A stretch of DNA of 64,000 nt from CAMDTE01 sp964504345 (GTDB taxonomy: Bacteria > Bacteroidota > Bacteroidia > Flavobacteriales > Schleiferiaceae): contig CAZDDX010000001.1 in assembly GCA_964504345.1 (NCBI GenBank), positions 496,001-560,000 of the forward strand, written 5' to 3'. A program made the translations under genes and the position numbers. Below are positions 18,537 to 26,518 of this stretch, one piece after another. Below the pieces are notes generated by a model that saw only the letters and a list, made by a program, of their open reading frames with translations, searched no databases and was not told the DNA's origin. Positions within the stretch are counted from its first letter, which is position 1, and every line of letters starts with the position of its first letter.

Positions 18537-18555
18537 TGTAGGACTATTTCCTACA
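18537..18555. repeat. Perfect inverted repeat upstream of the acyltransferase gene
   Basis: TGTAGGA-N5-TCCTACA with 7-bp arms, 8 nt before the ATG at 18564. Its position is right for an operator or a small mRNA hairpin over the translation start. The rest of the 137-bp gap (18427-18563) is AT-rich with no other clear signal. Confidence 0.45.
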
Positions 18556-18563
18556 TTAACCGA

Positions 18564-19301
18564 ATGATTGCCAACTGCTTAATTGGAATTCTTCGGGGCT
18601 TTGCCACCCTGCTAGGTTTGACGCTGCTTTCTGCAGCGATACCCTTGGTGCGCTGGAGCCTCGGAACATACCGCGCGCATCAATTCACGTTGGGAGGTTT
18701 GCGTATGTTGTGCCGTGCATTAACCCTTCATCCGCGGGTGAAAGGTGAATTTTCAAGCCAACCCGCCCTTTATTTGTGCAACCACCCCTCCTACTTGGAC
18801 ATCCTGTTTGCCGTGGGTCAATCGCCGTCGGTTTTGGTGGCCGCTGATGAATTTCGTTCTGCACCGTTCATTGGGTGGCTGGGGAGAGCACTTCAAACCG
18901 TTTGGGTGCGGCGAAAATGCCCCGTAAGCAGGAGTAAAGTTCGGGAAACCGTCGTTCAAAAGGTTAAAGACGGCACCAGCGTTTTTGTCTTCCCCGAAGG
19001 TCAAACCACCGGAGCTCATGCGGTTCAAGAAGTAAAACCCGGACTGTTCCAGTCTGCCGTAAATGAGTCACTGCCCATCGCCTTTTTGTCCATTCGGTAC
19101 AGCAACCCCGCTCCGCTTTATTTCCACACCATGGGTCCTGGCTTTTTTATGGACTGGCTTCGGCATGCCTGGCACGTGCTCCGTCAACCGCGCTTGGGTG
19201 TGGTGCTTAAAGTGAGTGCTCCGACATACTATACCTGTCCGGAGCAAGCTCAGGAAGCGTTTTACGCTTTTCACCAGCGGCACTTGCGTCGAGCAGCTTA
19301 A
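18564..19301 (+). CDS. plsC: 1-acyl-sn-glycerol-3-phosphate acyltransferase family protein (PlsC-like)
   Basis: Membrane-bound acyltransferase of 245 aa transferring an acyl chain to lysophosphatidic acid or a related acceptor in phospholipid synthesis. The HX4D catalytic motif is NHPSYLD (His74, Asp79), and the acceptor-binding FPEGQTTG motif is at about 151-158. One or two hydrophobic segments lie at the N-terminus (about 8-30). Length and motif spacing match PlsC-like proteins; the true acceptor lipid is not proven by sequence. It precedes the tmRNA gene by 90 bp. Confidence 0.85.
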   Translation: MIANCLIGILRGFATLLGLTLLSAAIPLVRWSLGTYRAHQFTLGGLRMLCRALTLHPRVKGEFSSQPALYLCNHPSYLDILFAVGQSPSVLVAADEFRSAPFIGWLGRALQTVWVRRKCPVSRSKVRETVVQKVKDGTSVFVFPEGQTTGAHAVQEVKPGLFQSAVNESLPIAFLSIRYSNPAPLYFHTMGPGFFMDWLRHAWHVLRQPRLGVVLKVSAPTYYTCPEQAQEAFYAFHQRHLRRAA

Positions 19302-19365
19302 TCCTATTTCCCCTTCGCAAAACTTCACGCGTTGCTTTCTTTCCCCAGAGCGGCTCAAATTGACG

Positions 19366-19373
19366 TACCTTTG
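19366..19373 (+). promoter_or_regulatory. -7 element TACCTTTG of ssrA
   Basis: Perfect -7 motif 18 nt before the predicted mature 5' end of tmRNA, leaving room for a short 5' leader removed by RNase P. Confidence 0.7.
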
Positions 19374-19391
19374 CACCAGCGCAGAAGCGTC

Positions 19392-19785
19392 GGGGCTGAC
19401 CGGTTTTGACAGCAAGACGAAGAAGTGTGTAAGCATGCCGAGCTATCCAGTTGAATGCTCGTAAATACAATGCTGGAATCTCTAATTGGCGAGTCTAACT
19501 ACGCTCTTGCCGCTTAATCTGCAGATTGTAGGTTAAGCTTGTCCCGCACCAGGTGCGGGAGCAGGACATCCCCCGGAATCCCTGACCTGCGGAGGCCGAT
19601 CAGGGGGTGCTGGAAATGCAGGAATAGGAATGGCCGGGGCGCTCGGCTGTTTTGAAACTTTAAGCGTCTAAGCGACCGGTAGCGCGTGCCCCCGCGGCCG
19701 GCCGACGAAAATTAATGGGTCACTAAGCATGTAGAAAGCCCTCGGCTTCCTTGTTTGGACGCGGGTTCGATTCCCGCCAGCTCCA
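19392..19785 (+). ncRNA. ssrA: Transfer-messenger RNA (tmRNA)
   Basis: Rescues stalled ribosomes by trans-translation. The 5' end GGGGCTG (19392-19398) pairs with CAGCTCC (19778-19784) to form the acceptor stem, including one G-T pair. The T-arm reads GCGGGTTCGATTCCCGC just before it. The internal tag frame begins with GGC at 19488 and ends with TAA at 19515-19517, encoding GESNYALAA after the alanine loaded by the RNA, close to tags of other Flavobacteria. Several GC-rich stems (for example around 19680-19705) fit the pseudoknots. The 3' end is followed by ACCC rather than ACCA, so CCA must be added after processing. Confidence 0.95.
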
Positions 19786-19788
19786 CCC

Positions 19789-19816
19789 AAAAAAGCCCGC
19801 GCAAGCGGGCTTTTTT
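19789..19816 (+). terminator. Rho-independent terminator of ssrA
   Basis: 12-bp stem AAAAAAGCCCGC / GCGGGCTTTTTT around a GCAA loop, immediately downstream of tmRNA. Confidence 0.92.
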
Positions 19817-19845
19817 CCATTTTACGCAAGCTAAACGAAACGACG

Positions 19846-19853
19846 TACTTTCG
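19846..19853 (+). promoter_or_regulatory. Putative -7 element TACTTTCG of the bestrophin gene
   Basis: Close to TAnnTTTG, 5 nt before the ATG at 19859, right behind the ssrA terminator. Confidence 0.5.
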
Positions 19854-19858
19854 CTCCC

Positions 19859-20725
19859 ATGATTGCCTACAACCCGCGCGCCTGGTTCACCTTCATTTTC
19901 CGACTCCACAAATCGGAAACGCTCAGCGTTTTGGGCCCGCTCTTGTGGGCCGTTGCGGCCTACGCCGGAATCGTTACGTACCTGGAAGCAAATTACCTCA
20001 ACGACCCAGAGCTTCGATCCCACACGCAGAGTATATCCATCATATACACCATTCTGGGCTTCACGCTTTCCTTACTGCTTGTTTTCCGCACCAACTCCGC
20101 GTACGATCGCTGGTGGGAAGGTCGAAAACTATGGGGATCCCTAACCAATTCCAGCAGGATACTGGCCAATCATTTTGCCGTTCTTTTTGCAAACAACAAC
20201 GAAGATCGACACCGCTTGGCCCAAACGTTGATTTCCTTCGCCCAAACGCTTCAATGCCACCTGCGCAACGAGCGCACGCCGGTGAATCCCGCAGCTCCAA
20301 CTCCCTGGGACAACGCACCGCACCAACCGCTGGCGGTCCATCAAGAATTGATTCGGCAGATGCACCAAGCGGTTGCTCAAGGACACTTAACGGAAAATCA
20401 GTTGCTGCACCTGCAGCCGGAATTGTCGGATTTGATGAATGTGTGCGGCGCCTGCGAACGCATCAAAACGACGCCCATTCCTTTCTCATACAGCGTATTC
20501 TTGAAAAAATTCATCTTCTACTACGTCATGATTTTTCCCGTAGTGTATGCCCAAAGCATGGGCTATGTAGTGGTGCCGGTCACGGCTTTTATTCTGTACG
20601 TTTTGGCCAGTGTGGAGTTGATCGCGGAAGAAATCGAAGATCCGTTCCACGGCGACCCCAACGACCTGCCCACCGCGGAGATGGCCAACACCATTGAGGA
20701 AACGATTCACCGAACCATGGCTTAA
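19859..20725 (+). CDS. Bestrophin-family ion channel protein
   Basis: Inner-membrane protein of 288 aa of the bestrophin/UPF0187 family; bacterial members form pentameric channels. The hallmark segment LLVFRTNSAYDRWWEGRKLWG is at about 72-92, after two hydrophobic N-terminal segments (about 26-42 and 60-76). Two more membrane segments follow at about 215-260, and the C-terminal region contains ELIAEEIEDPFHGDPNDLP, another family signature. Ion selectivity (cation in some bacteria, anion in animals) cannot be predicted. The gene is monocistronic after ssrA and converges on the DUF5686-like gene. Confidence 0.93.
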   Translation: MIAYNPRAWFTFIFRLHKSETLSVLGPLLWAVAAYAGIVTYLEANYLNDPELRSHTQSISIIYTILGFTLSLLLVFRTNSAYDRWWEGRKLWGSLTNSSRILANHFAVLFANNNEDRHRLAQTLISFAQTLQCHLRNERTPVNPAAPTPWDNAPHQPLAVHQELIRQMHQAVAQGHLTENQLLHLQPELSDLMNVCGACERIKTTPIPFSYSVFLKKFIFYYVMIFPVVYAQSMGYVVVPVTAFILYVLASVELIAEEIEDPFHGDPNDLPTAEMANTIEETIHRTMA

Positions 20726-20743
20726 CGAGATCTGCCGGTCTCG
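20726..20743. terminator. Small hairpin between convergent genes
   Basis: 7-bp stem CGAGATC / GGTCTCG (one wobble) around TGCC, starting at the bestrophin stop. It has no T tract, so terminator activity is uncertain. Confidence 0.35.
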
Positions 20744-20761
20744 GGGAAAGCCCATCCAGTT

Positions 20762-23086
20762 CTAGTAATTCCAGCGCCCCAGGTAGGCGTCGTAGAAATC
20801 AAAACCAAATTTGACGCGGAACACCTCCGGGGTCGGTTCGCCAATGCGTCGAACCCAGTACATGCCGTAGCGCACGCGTTGGTCCCACAATCGGAACGGA
20901 ACTTCAATGCCCGCGTAGGCTTCCAAATGCAGCCAATTGGCCTCGCCTATGAACATACCGCCGCCTCCCACCACCGGAGTGGCGCGCAAGCGTTTGATTA
21001 AAGGCACGTAGTCCAGCGGGCTGTGCGCAAAATGGTGCACGCCGTAAAATTCCAGATACGGACGGGCGGTGTTGTACGTGGAATCCAAGGCCTGCAGCGA
21101 ATTGCTGGGGTTGGAGAAAATAGCTTGGTCCGACCCGCGGAAAAACTTGTGTTCAATAAACCGAATGCTGTCCAGATTTCGGGCCAAAAAGCCACCCGCA
21201 CCGGCAGACCAACGGGTATACCCCCAACGCGGGTGCTCCCAGTTGTCGGATACCTCAAACCGCAGCGAAGTAAAGCCCACCATGCCGCCCAAGAAGCCGG
21301 GCACGCCCTGCTGCAGACGGAAGGTGAAGTCCGGATACGGCGAACCCAAGGCAATCTTGCGGTTGCCACGCAACAGGTAGCGCTGCCCGGGGCGGTAGAG
21401 CACCTCCAAGCCCAATAAGGAAACGGTGTACGGGCGGAACGGTTGCGGTTGATTCAATTCGCCAAACAAGTTGTTCGCCCATTCCTCCAAACGCAGGTTG
21501 TCGATGGACCGTCTCGCGGCAAAATCGAAGGACGAGCGCACGTACAGTCCGTTGCGCACCTCCAAACGGTGGCTTCCGGAGAAGGAAATCTTTCGGGCGT
21601 AGTTGCCGCGCGCAAACGTTCCCAAAATAGGCTCGTAGGAGTTGATCTGCACGTACTGATCCCCCACCGCCAGCCGTACTTGGCCAAACTTCTCAGGTTT
21701 GTAGGTATAGGTCCAAGCCAGTTGCCCCTTGACGTCCTGATTCACCACCCCGTAGTCCACGTCTCCGCGGATTTCCCAACGGCGCTGATTGGGCAGCGTC
21801 CGCTCGTAGGCGCCGCCCACGTTGTGGCGGTAGCCGCCCACGCCAAAAAAGCGCATCTGTGCCACCAGGGGATCGATGTTCCACGCGTACCCCTTCACCC
21901 GCGATCGGTAGCCAATGCCGGCCACCAAAGGTTCCCACCAGCGCAGCTTGTTGTATTCCGCATCCACGGAATCGATGTAGGCGTCGGACGATCGATAAAC
22001 CAAAAGACTGTCTTGCTTGGTGGCAAACCGACGCTCCTCCACGGTCAGCGGTGCGCGTCTTACTGCGGCCCAAGCCGCTGCGCCCGCCTCTTCGGCCCCC
22101 GGCGCAAACCGAACCACCGCCAAGCCCACATCGGCCACCCGAAGGGGTGGGTTGATTCGCCAACCGTTGTGGTATAAGCGCAACGCTCCTGTGTCCGCCG
22201 CCAATTCACCCCATCGGTACCGAACCACACGTTCCACCGGTACCAGTGCCTCGCGCGCGGGATCCACCCCGGCCCATACGTGTTCCTGAACCACCACCAC
22301 GCGTCCTAAGTTGCCCAATCGCAAGCCCTCTGGAACGCGCCAAACAAACCGAACCACACTCCAAGCGCTGTCTTCCACCGTCAATTCGCCTACAAACCCC
22401 GGAGCTGCCAAGGCCGACGGTCCAACGCCTATGCGGTATTCGGTGCGTCCGCGAACGGAGTCGATGTCCAACAACGTGAACTTGTAGTGCACCAACGCAT
22501 CGTCTGCCAAGGGCGACGGTACGGCTACGGGCAACAGGCGCGGCAACTCCAAACTGCCGCGGTAGAGGTTCAGGTCAAAATCCTTCCAGCCGTCGTAAAA
22601 ATGCGCCCCGTCTTGGGCCACAAACTGACGCGGAGCAATGTTGTCTTGCCGTTCAAAGGAAAGCGACGCATTGATTTCCACCGACTGTCCGCCGCGCGGA
22701 CCCGCCTTGTGGTCGTCGAACAAGAGGACCTCGTCGCTCATTTTGCCCGGCCCCAGGTACCGCGTAACGGCCAACTGTTCGCGAAGGCGAACTTCGCCGC
22801 CTTCCCAATACGAGGACTTGGCGTACGTGGTGCACTGAAAAGATTCCAGCCGCTGCGCCAAAACGCTGCGCTGGGCGATGGCGGCCCGCATCACTTCCCG
22901 GGCACGATCGGTAGGCTTGGCTACGACCGTGGCCGTACCTAAGACCTCGTGCTTGAGCGGTTGCTGCGCACGTGCGTTCGGCACGGCCGCAACCAACAGC
23001 AAAAGCATCAAAAAAACAGCGCTAAAAACGCGGGAAGGATAGAGTGTGCGCAAGTAGGTACGTTGGTAGCAGGAGTGATTGGGCAA
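20762..23086 (-). CDS. DUF5686-like outer-membrane protein
   Basis: A 774-aa predicted outer-membrane protein resembling the DUF5686 family. A signal peptide ends near PNARA (about residue 40). It is followed at once by the DUF5686-type opening (AREVMRAAIAQRS...FQCTTYAKSSYW) and a long beta-rich barrel ending in LGRWNY. Most family members have a carboxypeptidase-regulatory-like (Ig-fold) domain after the signal; here that domain is absent. Function is unknown, but such proteins are typical surface components of Bacteroidota. The longest start is TTG at 23086; an in-frame TTG at 23053 gives a cleaner signal peptide. It lies 94 bp downstream of the barrel gene at 23181-24137 on the same strand, with weak evidence for an operon. 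Confidence 0.75.
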   Translation of the reverse strand: MPNHSCYQRTYLRTLYPSRVFSAVFLMLLLLVAAVPNARAQQPLKHEVLGTATVVAKPTDRAREVMRAAIAQRSVLAQRLESFQCTTYAKSSYWEGGEVRLREQLAVTRYLGPGKMSDEVLLFDDHKAGPRGGQSVEINASLSFERQDNIAPRQFVAQDGAHFYDGWKDFDLNLYRGSLELPRLLPVAVPSPLADDALVHYKFTLLDIDSVRGRTEYRIGVGPSALAAPGFVGELTVEDSAWSVVRFVWRVPEGLRLGNLGRVVVVQEHVWAGVDPAREALVPVERVVRYRWGELAADTGALRLYHNGWRINPPLRVADVGLAVVRFAPGAEEAGAAAWAAVRRAPLTVEERRFATKQDSLLVYRSSDAYIDSVDAEYNKLRWWEPLVAGIGYRSRVKGYAWNIDPLVAQMRFFGVGGYRHNVGGAYERTLPNQRRWEIRGDVDYGVVNQDVKGQLAWTYTYKPEKFGQVRLAVGDQYVQINSYEPILGTFARGNYARKISFSGSHRLEVRNGLYVRSSFDFAARRSIDNLRLEEWANNLFGELNQPQPFRPYTVSLLGLEVLYRPGQRYLLRGNRKIALGSPYPDFTFRLQQGVPGFLGGMVGFTSLRFEVSDNWEHPRWGYTRWSAGAGGFLARNLDSIRFIEHKFFRGSDQAIFSNPSNSLQALDSTYNTARPYLEFYGVHHFAHSPLDYVPLIKRLRATPVVGGGGMFIGEANWLHLEAYAGIEVPFRLWDQRVRYGMYWVRRIGEPTPEVFRVKFGFDFYDAYLGRWNY

Positions 23087-23180
23087 TGACGACGTCCGTT
23101 AGATGCAAAAATCGGACAAAACGTTGCGCAGTGCGCTAAAAAAATCCACGAACCGGGGAACGAACCGCTGAGCGAGCCCC

Positions 23181-24137
23181 CTACAGCCGGAACGACGCCC
23201 CTACCAAAGGAAGGGCTGCGGCCCACCCCCACTGATCCACGTGCACGCCCAAACCTGCATCCACGCTGAAACGCGGCCACAAGTACCGGGCATAGGCAAT
23301 GCCTGCATTGGACGTACCGTCGAGCGTGAATTCCGTTCCTCCAGTCCAGGAAGTGATTCCGGTGAAGGTGGTCAAGGCGTACTCGCCGCCCACCAACCAG
23401 CGCTTCGCCACGCGTCGGGTACCGGAAAAATAAACCGTTGGGTAGCGGGCCCATCTTTTCACCGGCGTGCCAAAAATCAAATCGTCGTACACCCACCCCA
23501 TTCCCGCAGTAACGTTGCGATCGGCGGTGCCCCACGTGTACGCCGCAAAAGGCATTAACGAGCCACTTTCGTACGCCCCTTGCCACGCCCCCAGTACCCC
23601 CACCGCACCTACCGCCGCGTGGCGGGTTGGGCTGAAGGAGTGGGCATATTTGACCGTTGGCGCTACTTGTAGCCCCCAAAGGAGGGAGGAAAAAAGCAAG
23701 CCCGACGCCCCAACGGAAACATGATCCGTGAGGGCGTATTCCACCGTATTGTACTCCACCAGGACATTGCTGTAGAGTAATTCACCGCGCTTCATGGGAA
23801 TGGCCGTAGGTGCAAAAAAACTGCGCGAACCGTGCGGAGATTGCCCCAAAATCTGAGCCCGACTTCCCTGTCCAACGGCCGCTCCCAACGCGATACGGGC
23901 TACTGCTGCGCGGTACAAGCGATCGCTGTTGCGCTTGGCGGGTGTGAAGTAGATGAACCGATCCGTAACCGAATCCAGTACGCCGGAAATTCGGGTGCTG
24001 TCCAACAAGGTAAAGGTGTAATTGAGCCCAACTTGCAGCGATGGGGAGGTTTGGGCGTGGGCCGACGGTGCCGCACCAAACGTGAAATAGGCCGCAAAAC
24101 AGAATGCAAAGGGAGCAAGAAGGGAACGCAAGAACAT
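23181..24137 (-). CDS. Outer-membrane barrel-like protein, copy 1 of duplicated pair
   Basis: A 318-aa protein with signal peptide (cleavage near SAHAQ, about residue 29). A short N-terminal domain follows (LDSTRISGVLDSVTDRFIYFTP...LYRAAVARI), perhaps an SH3-like or Sm-like beta module, then a barrel of alternating strands. It is a clear paralogue of the gene at 24831-25760: both share SGVLDSV, YRxAV, QILG, a P-x-AIP segment, Y-x-LTD-x-xSVG and a terminal aromatic strand. Related hypothetical proteins occur in many Bacteroidota, without known function. It diverges from the lipoprotein gene at 24290; the intergenic block 24183-24222 is shared with the second pair. Confidence 0.75.
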   Translation of the reverse strand: MFLRSLLAPFAFCFAAYFTFGAAPSAHAQTSPSLQVGLNYTFTLLDSTRISGVLDSVTDRFIYFTPAKRNSDRLYRAAVARIALGAAVGQGSRAQILGQSPHGSRSFFAPTAIPMKRGELLYSNVLVEYNTVEYALTDHVSVGASGLLFSSLLWGLQVAPTVKYAHSFSPTRHAAVGAVGVLGAWQGAYESGSLMPFAAYTWGTADRNVTAGMGWVYDDLIFGTPVKRWARYPTVYFSGTRRVAKRWLVGGEYALTTFTGITSWTGGTEFTLDGTSNAGIAYARYLWPRFSVDAGLGVHVDQWGWAAALPLVGASFRL

Positions 24138-24182
24138 GGAATAATCTTTAAGGCAACCAAGTTAGGAACTTCCCCGTATGCC

Positions 24183-24222
24183 GGAGCCGTAAACCTCTGT
24201 CCTGAATTTGCAAAAAATGCAA
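24183..24222. promoter_or_regulatory. Conserved intergenic block, copy 1 (core plus TTGCA-N5-TGCAA)
   Basis: A 12-bp core GGAGCCGTAAAC (24183-24194) is followed by the inverted repeat TTGCA-AAAAA-TGCAA (24208-24222). The same core and inverted repeat recur between the second gene pair at identical spacing (25 bp start to start). It sits between divergent genes and is best read as a shared regulatory site; its protein partner is unknown. Confidence 0.6.
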
Positions 24223-24289
24223 CTGCCAGAGCCCAAACAAGTCCGAAATTGCAATCTTCAATTCTGTCTTCCACAAACCCTTTTTCCCT

Positions 24290-24739
24290 GTGTTGCTCCA
24301 CCCTCTTACCAACCGTTTTCCACGCCTGCTCCACCGAATTTCCGCCTTGCTCCTCCTTGCACTTGCTGCTTGTACGGTCGACTACGGCGAAGAGCCGGTC
24401 ACCGTGTACGTGCGCGCCGCTGATTCGCTGGAATCATATAATTTCAACTGGAATTCTTCATCTGGTCAGCGAGTGGTTTTTGCCCTTAGGGATTACCACG
24501 AATGGCTCGATGGCGGGGCGTACACCGCCCGTAACGATTACGCCGTTCGCGGTACCGAGATGAAGTACTGGATTTATTTGGACGACCTCGATGCACGCGG
24601 CCCCTTGGGTTTTCAATTGGACGTGGTGGCGTATGGAGACACCGTGCACACGGAAGCGTTTTCGTTGGAGGACGACGGCACCTATCCGGAGCCGGGACGA
24701 CCGCATTACCACAGCGGGTCGTTTGTCTGGCAATGGTGA
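24290..24739 (+). CDS. Small lipoprotein, copy 1 of duplicated pair
   Basis: A 149-aa predicted lipoprotein: hydrophobic signal with lipobox LALAAC at about residues 23-28. The mature part is beta-rich and clearly homologous to the product of 25945-26400: TVYVR, then F-x-LR-x-Y-x-EW-x-x-GG-x-Y, a KY-x-x-x-L segment and VDVV-x-(Y/F)GDTVH occur in the same order. No known domain was recognised. The start is GTG at 24290 (no ATG is available upstream of the signal); TTG at 24293 is possible. It diverges from the barrel gene at 23181-24137 and converges with the second barrel gene. Confidence 0.7.
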   Translation: MLLHPLTNRFPRLLHRISALLLLALAACTVDYGEEPVTVYVRAADSLESYNFNWNSSSGQRVVFALRDYHEWLDGGAYTARNDYAVRGTEMKYWIYLDDLDARGPLGFQLDVVAYGDTVHTEAFSLEDDGTYPEPGRPHYHSGSFVWQW

Positions 24740-24758
24740 TTTTAATTCCGTTTAAAAC

Positions 24759-24794
24759 AAAAAAGGCTGCCTCCTGACGAGACAGCCTTTTTTT
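24759..24794. terminator. Bidirectional terminator between the two gene pairs
   Basis: Stem AAAAAAGGCTG / CAGCCTTTTTT (24759-24769 with 24783-24793), extended inward by CTC/GAG after one mismatch. It has A and T runs on either side, suiting the convergent genes. Confidence 0.85.
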
Positions 24795-24830
24795 GTGAGT
24801 GGGCAACAATTCAACCCCAGCTCGCGGTGG

Positions 24831-25760
24831 TTAAAACCGCTGCGTGTACCCAAACAACGGGAACGGTACCACATCGCCATAAGGGCCAACCACGGTGCAT
24901 ACGGCAAAGTCCCAACTGCTGGAGGGCCGAATGTTGCGGCCATAGAACATGGCTATGGTCGAGGACTGTGTTGTGGGAATTACCGTGCCGCCCGGCCACG
25001 TATCGTACTCGTTGTACATGAGTTGGTAAAATTCCCCGCCGATCAACCAACCGCGCGCCACGCGGTGGGAGCCGGCGGCGTAAAACGTAGGGAACAAAGC
25101 CCAACCGCCTCCACCATTCAGCAACTGGTCGTCGTACAACCAACCCAGTCCCGCTGATATTTGGGATTCTGCACCGCCGTAGGTGTAGACCGCAAACGGA
25201 AGCGCACCGGCACCCTCGTAGCTGAAGTCCTCAAAACGCATCAAACCAATGGCACCCACGGCCACGTGGTGTTTTTCGTTGAGGGACACCCCGTACTTGG
25301 CGTTGGGCATCAAAAGCGGGTACCCGGCCAAGGTGGAGAACAACCCAAAACCCATCCCCACGGAGAGGTTATCGGTCAGGCCGTACTGAAACGTGTTGGC
25401 CTCCAACCACAAATTGTTCCAATACAGTTCCGATTTGCGTTGCGGGATGGCCGACGGTCCAAACACATACCGGCTGTAGTGCGGCGAGGCAAACTGACCG
25501 TTTTTGCCCAGAATTTGAATGCGCGCGCGGCTGACCGCTTTGCGGTAGAACTTGTCCGGACCGGAAACCAAATTGGTGATGTAAACGTAATCGGTATCCA
25601 CAGAATCCAAAACGCCGCTGCGGTTGGAACCGTCGATCAATTCAAAGCGGTAGATCTGCCCTACCTGCATGGATTCTGCATTGGGAACAACCTGAGCCCC
25701 AGCCTTTGCTGCGCCTAGAGCGAATAAAACGGCGCAAGCAGCTATTTTCAGTAGGTTCAT
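24831..25760 (-). CDS. Outer-membrane barrel-like protein, copy 2 of duplicated pair
   Basis: A 309-aa paralogue of 23181-24137. The signal peptide ends near GAAKAGAQ. The N-terminal module reads YRFELIDGSNRSGVLDSVDTDYVYIT, then YRKAVSRARIQILG, FGPSAIPQRKSEL, YGLTDNLSVGMGFGLFSTL and a barrel ending in the aromatic strand FGYTQRF. The two copies are clearly homologous but diverged, so the duplication is not recent. A possible -7 element TAAATTCG lies at 25786-25793 on the minus strand. It shares its upstream region with the lipoprotein gene at 25945. Confidence 0.75.
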   Translation of the reverse strand: MNLLKIAACAVLFALGAAKAGAQVVPNAESMQVGQIYRFELIDGSNRSGVLDSVDTDYVYITNLVSGPDKFYRKAVSRARIQILGKNGQFASPHYSRYVFGPSAIPQRKSELYWNNLWLEANTFQYGLTDNLSVGMGFGLFSTLAGYPLLMPNAKYGVSLNEKHHVAVGAIGLMRFEDFSYEGAGALPFAVYTYGGAESQISAGLGWLYDDQLLNGGGGWALFPTFYAAGSHRVARGWLIGGEFYQLMYNEYDTWPGGTVIPTTQSSTIAMFYGRNIRPSSSWDFAVCTVVGPYGDVVPFPLFGYTQRF

Positions 25761-25810
25761 GACGTTTGTTTTTTGACCTTTTTTACGAATTTACGCGACA
25801 AATGCTACAT

Positions 25811-25850
25811 GGAGCCGTAAACATCCGCTGACTTTTTGCACTAATTGCAA
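25811..25850. promoter_or_regulatory. Conserved intergenic block, copy 2 (core plus TTGCA-N5-TGCAA)
   Basis: The core GGAGCCGTAAAC (25811-25822) is identical to copy 1 and is followed at the same 25-bp offset by TTGCA-CTAAT-TGCAA (25836-25850); here the arms extend to 6 bp (TTTGCA / TGCAAA). The bases between core and repeat are mostly different from copy 1, so the conserved parts stand out. Confidence 0.6.
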
Positions 25851-25944
25851 ATCCGTACCGCTAAATTTTCACGAACTTAGTACCGACAGCATGGGCCGTC
25901 CTAACGGCACCAGCCGCATCAACCAACCCTCGAACCACATTTCC

Positions 25945-26400
25945 ATGAAGCTCACTTTCTTCCCTTCGGGCCGGACCTTCAAGTTGTTCCTTTCCGCAAT
26001 CCTTCCCGTGCTTGCTTTGGCCGGATGCGACCGCGTTTACGAAGAAGTTCAAACCACGGTTTACGTACGGATAGATCCACCGTTGACTCCATACGCCAGC
26101 CGGTACTTCAACGGAGATTTAATTCAATCGGGGCAGATTTTTAATTTTGCGCTAAGGAATTACGGAGAATGGACCAACGGAGGCGGTTATTTTGTCCTAA
26201 ATGAAATCGTGTTCCGGGACTTGGACATCAAGTACCAAATGCAATTACAAGATTATGGTTTGCGCCAAGAGCACAACGTCCGCGTGGACGTGGTTTATTT
26301 TGGCGATACCGTACACCAAGCAGTTCATTCGCTGCGCGATGCTGCTAACATTGCGAACGACCCCGCTGCACGAGCCAAGGGAACCTTCCGGATTCGCTAA
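25945..26400 (+). CDS. Small lipoprotein, copy 2 of duplicated pair
   Basis: A 151-aa predicted lipoprotein with signal and lipobox LALAGC (Cys at about residue 28). The mature domain is homologous to copy 1 (24290-24739): TTVYVRID, FNFALRNYGEWTNGGGYF, IKYQMQLQDY and VRVDVVYFGDTVH appear in the same order. ATG at 25945 is chosen because it places the signal peptide at the N-terminus; the frame also has ATG at 25891, which would add 18 polar residues. A TAAATTTT sequence at 25862-25869 may be its -7 element. Function unknown. Confidence 0.72.
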   Translation: MKLTFFPSGRTFKLFLSAILPVLALAGCDRVYEEVQTTVYVRIDPPLTPYASRYFNGDLIQSGQIFNFALRNYGEWTNGGGYFVLNEIVFRDLDIKYQMQLQDYGLRQEHNVRVDVVYFGDTVHQAVHSLRDAANIANDPAARAKGTFRIR

Positions 26401-26504
26401 GGGGCCGCCAAATAGAAGTTGGGATTGACCACGCGCTTTCCGAGCGTTATTCATCTCCTCAGGATCCGCACCCCTTTTTCAAGCGCACTCCCGTTGGTAC
26501 GGCG

Positions 26505-26512
26505 TACCTTTG
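26505..26512 (+). promoter_or_regulatory. -7 element TACCTTTG of the dehydrogenase-peptidase fusion gene
   Basis: Perfect TAnnTTTG, 6 nt before the ATG at 26519, so the mRNA is likely leaderless or nearly so. The preceding 104 bp (26401-26504) hold no other clear signal. Confidence 0.65.
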
Positions 26513-26518
26513 GAACCT

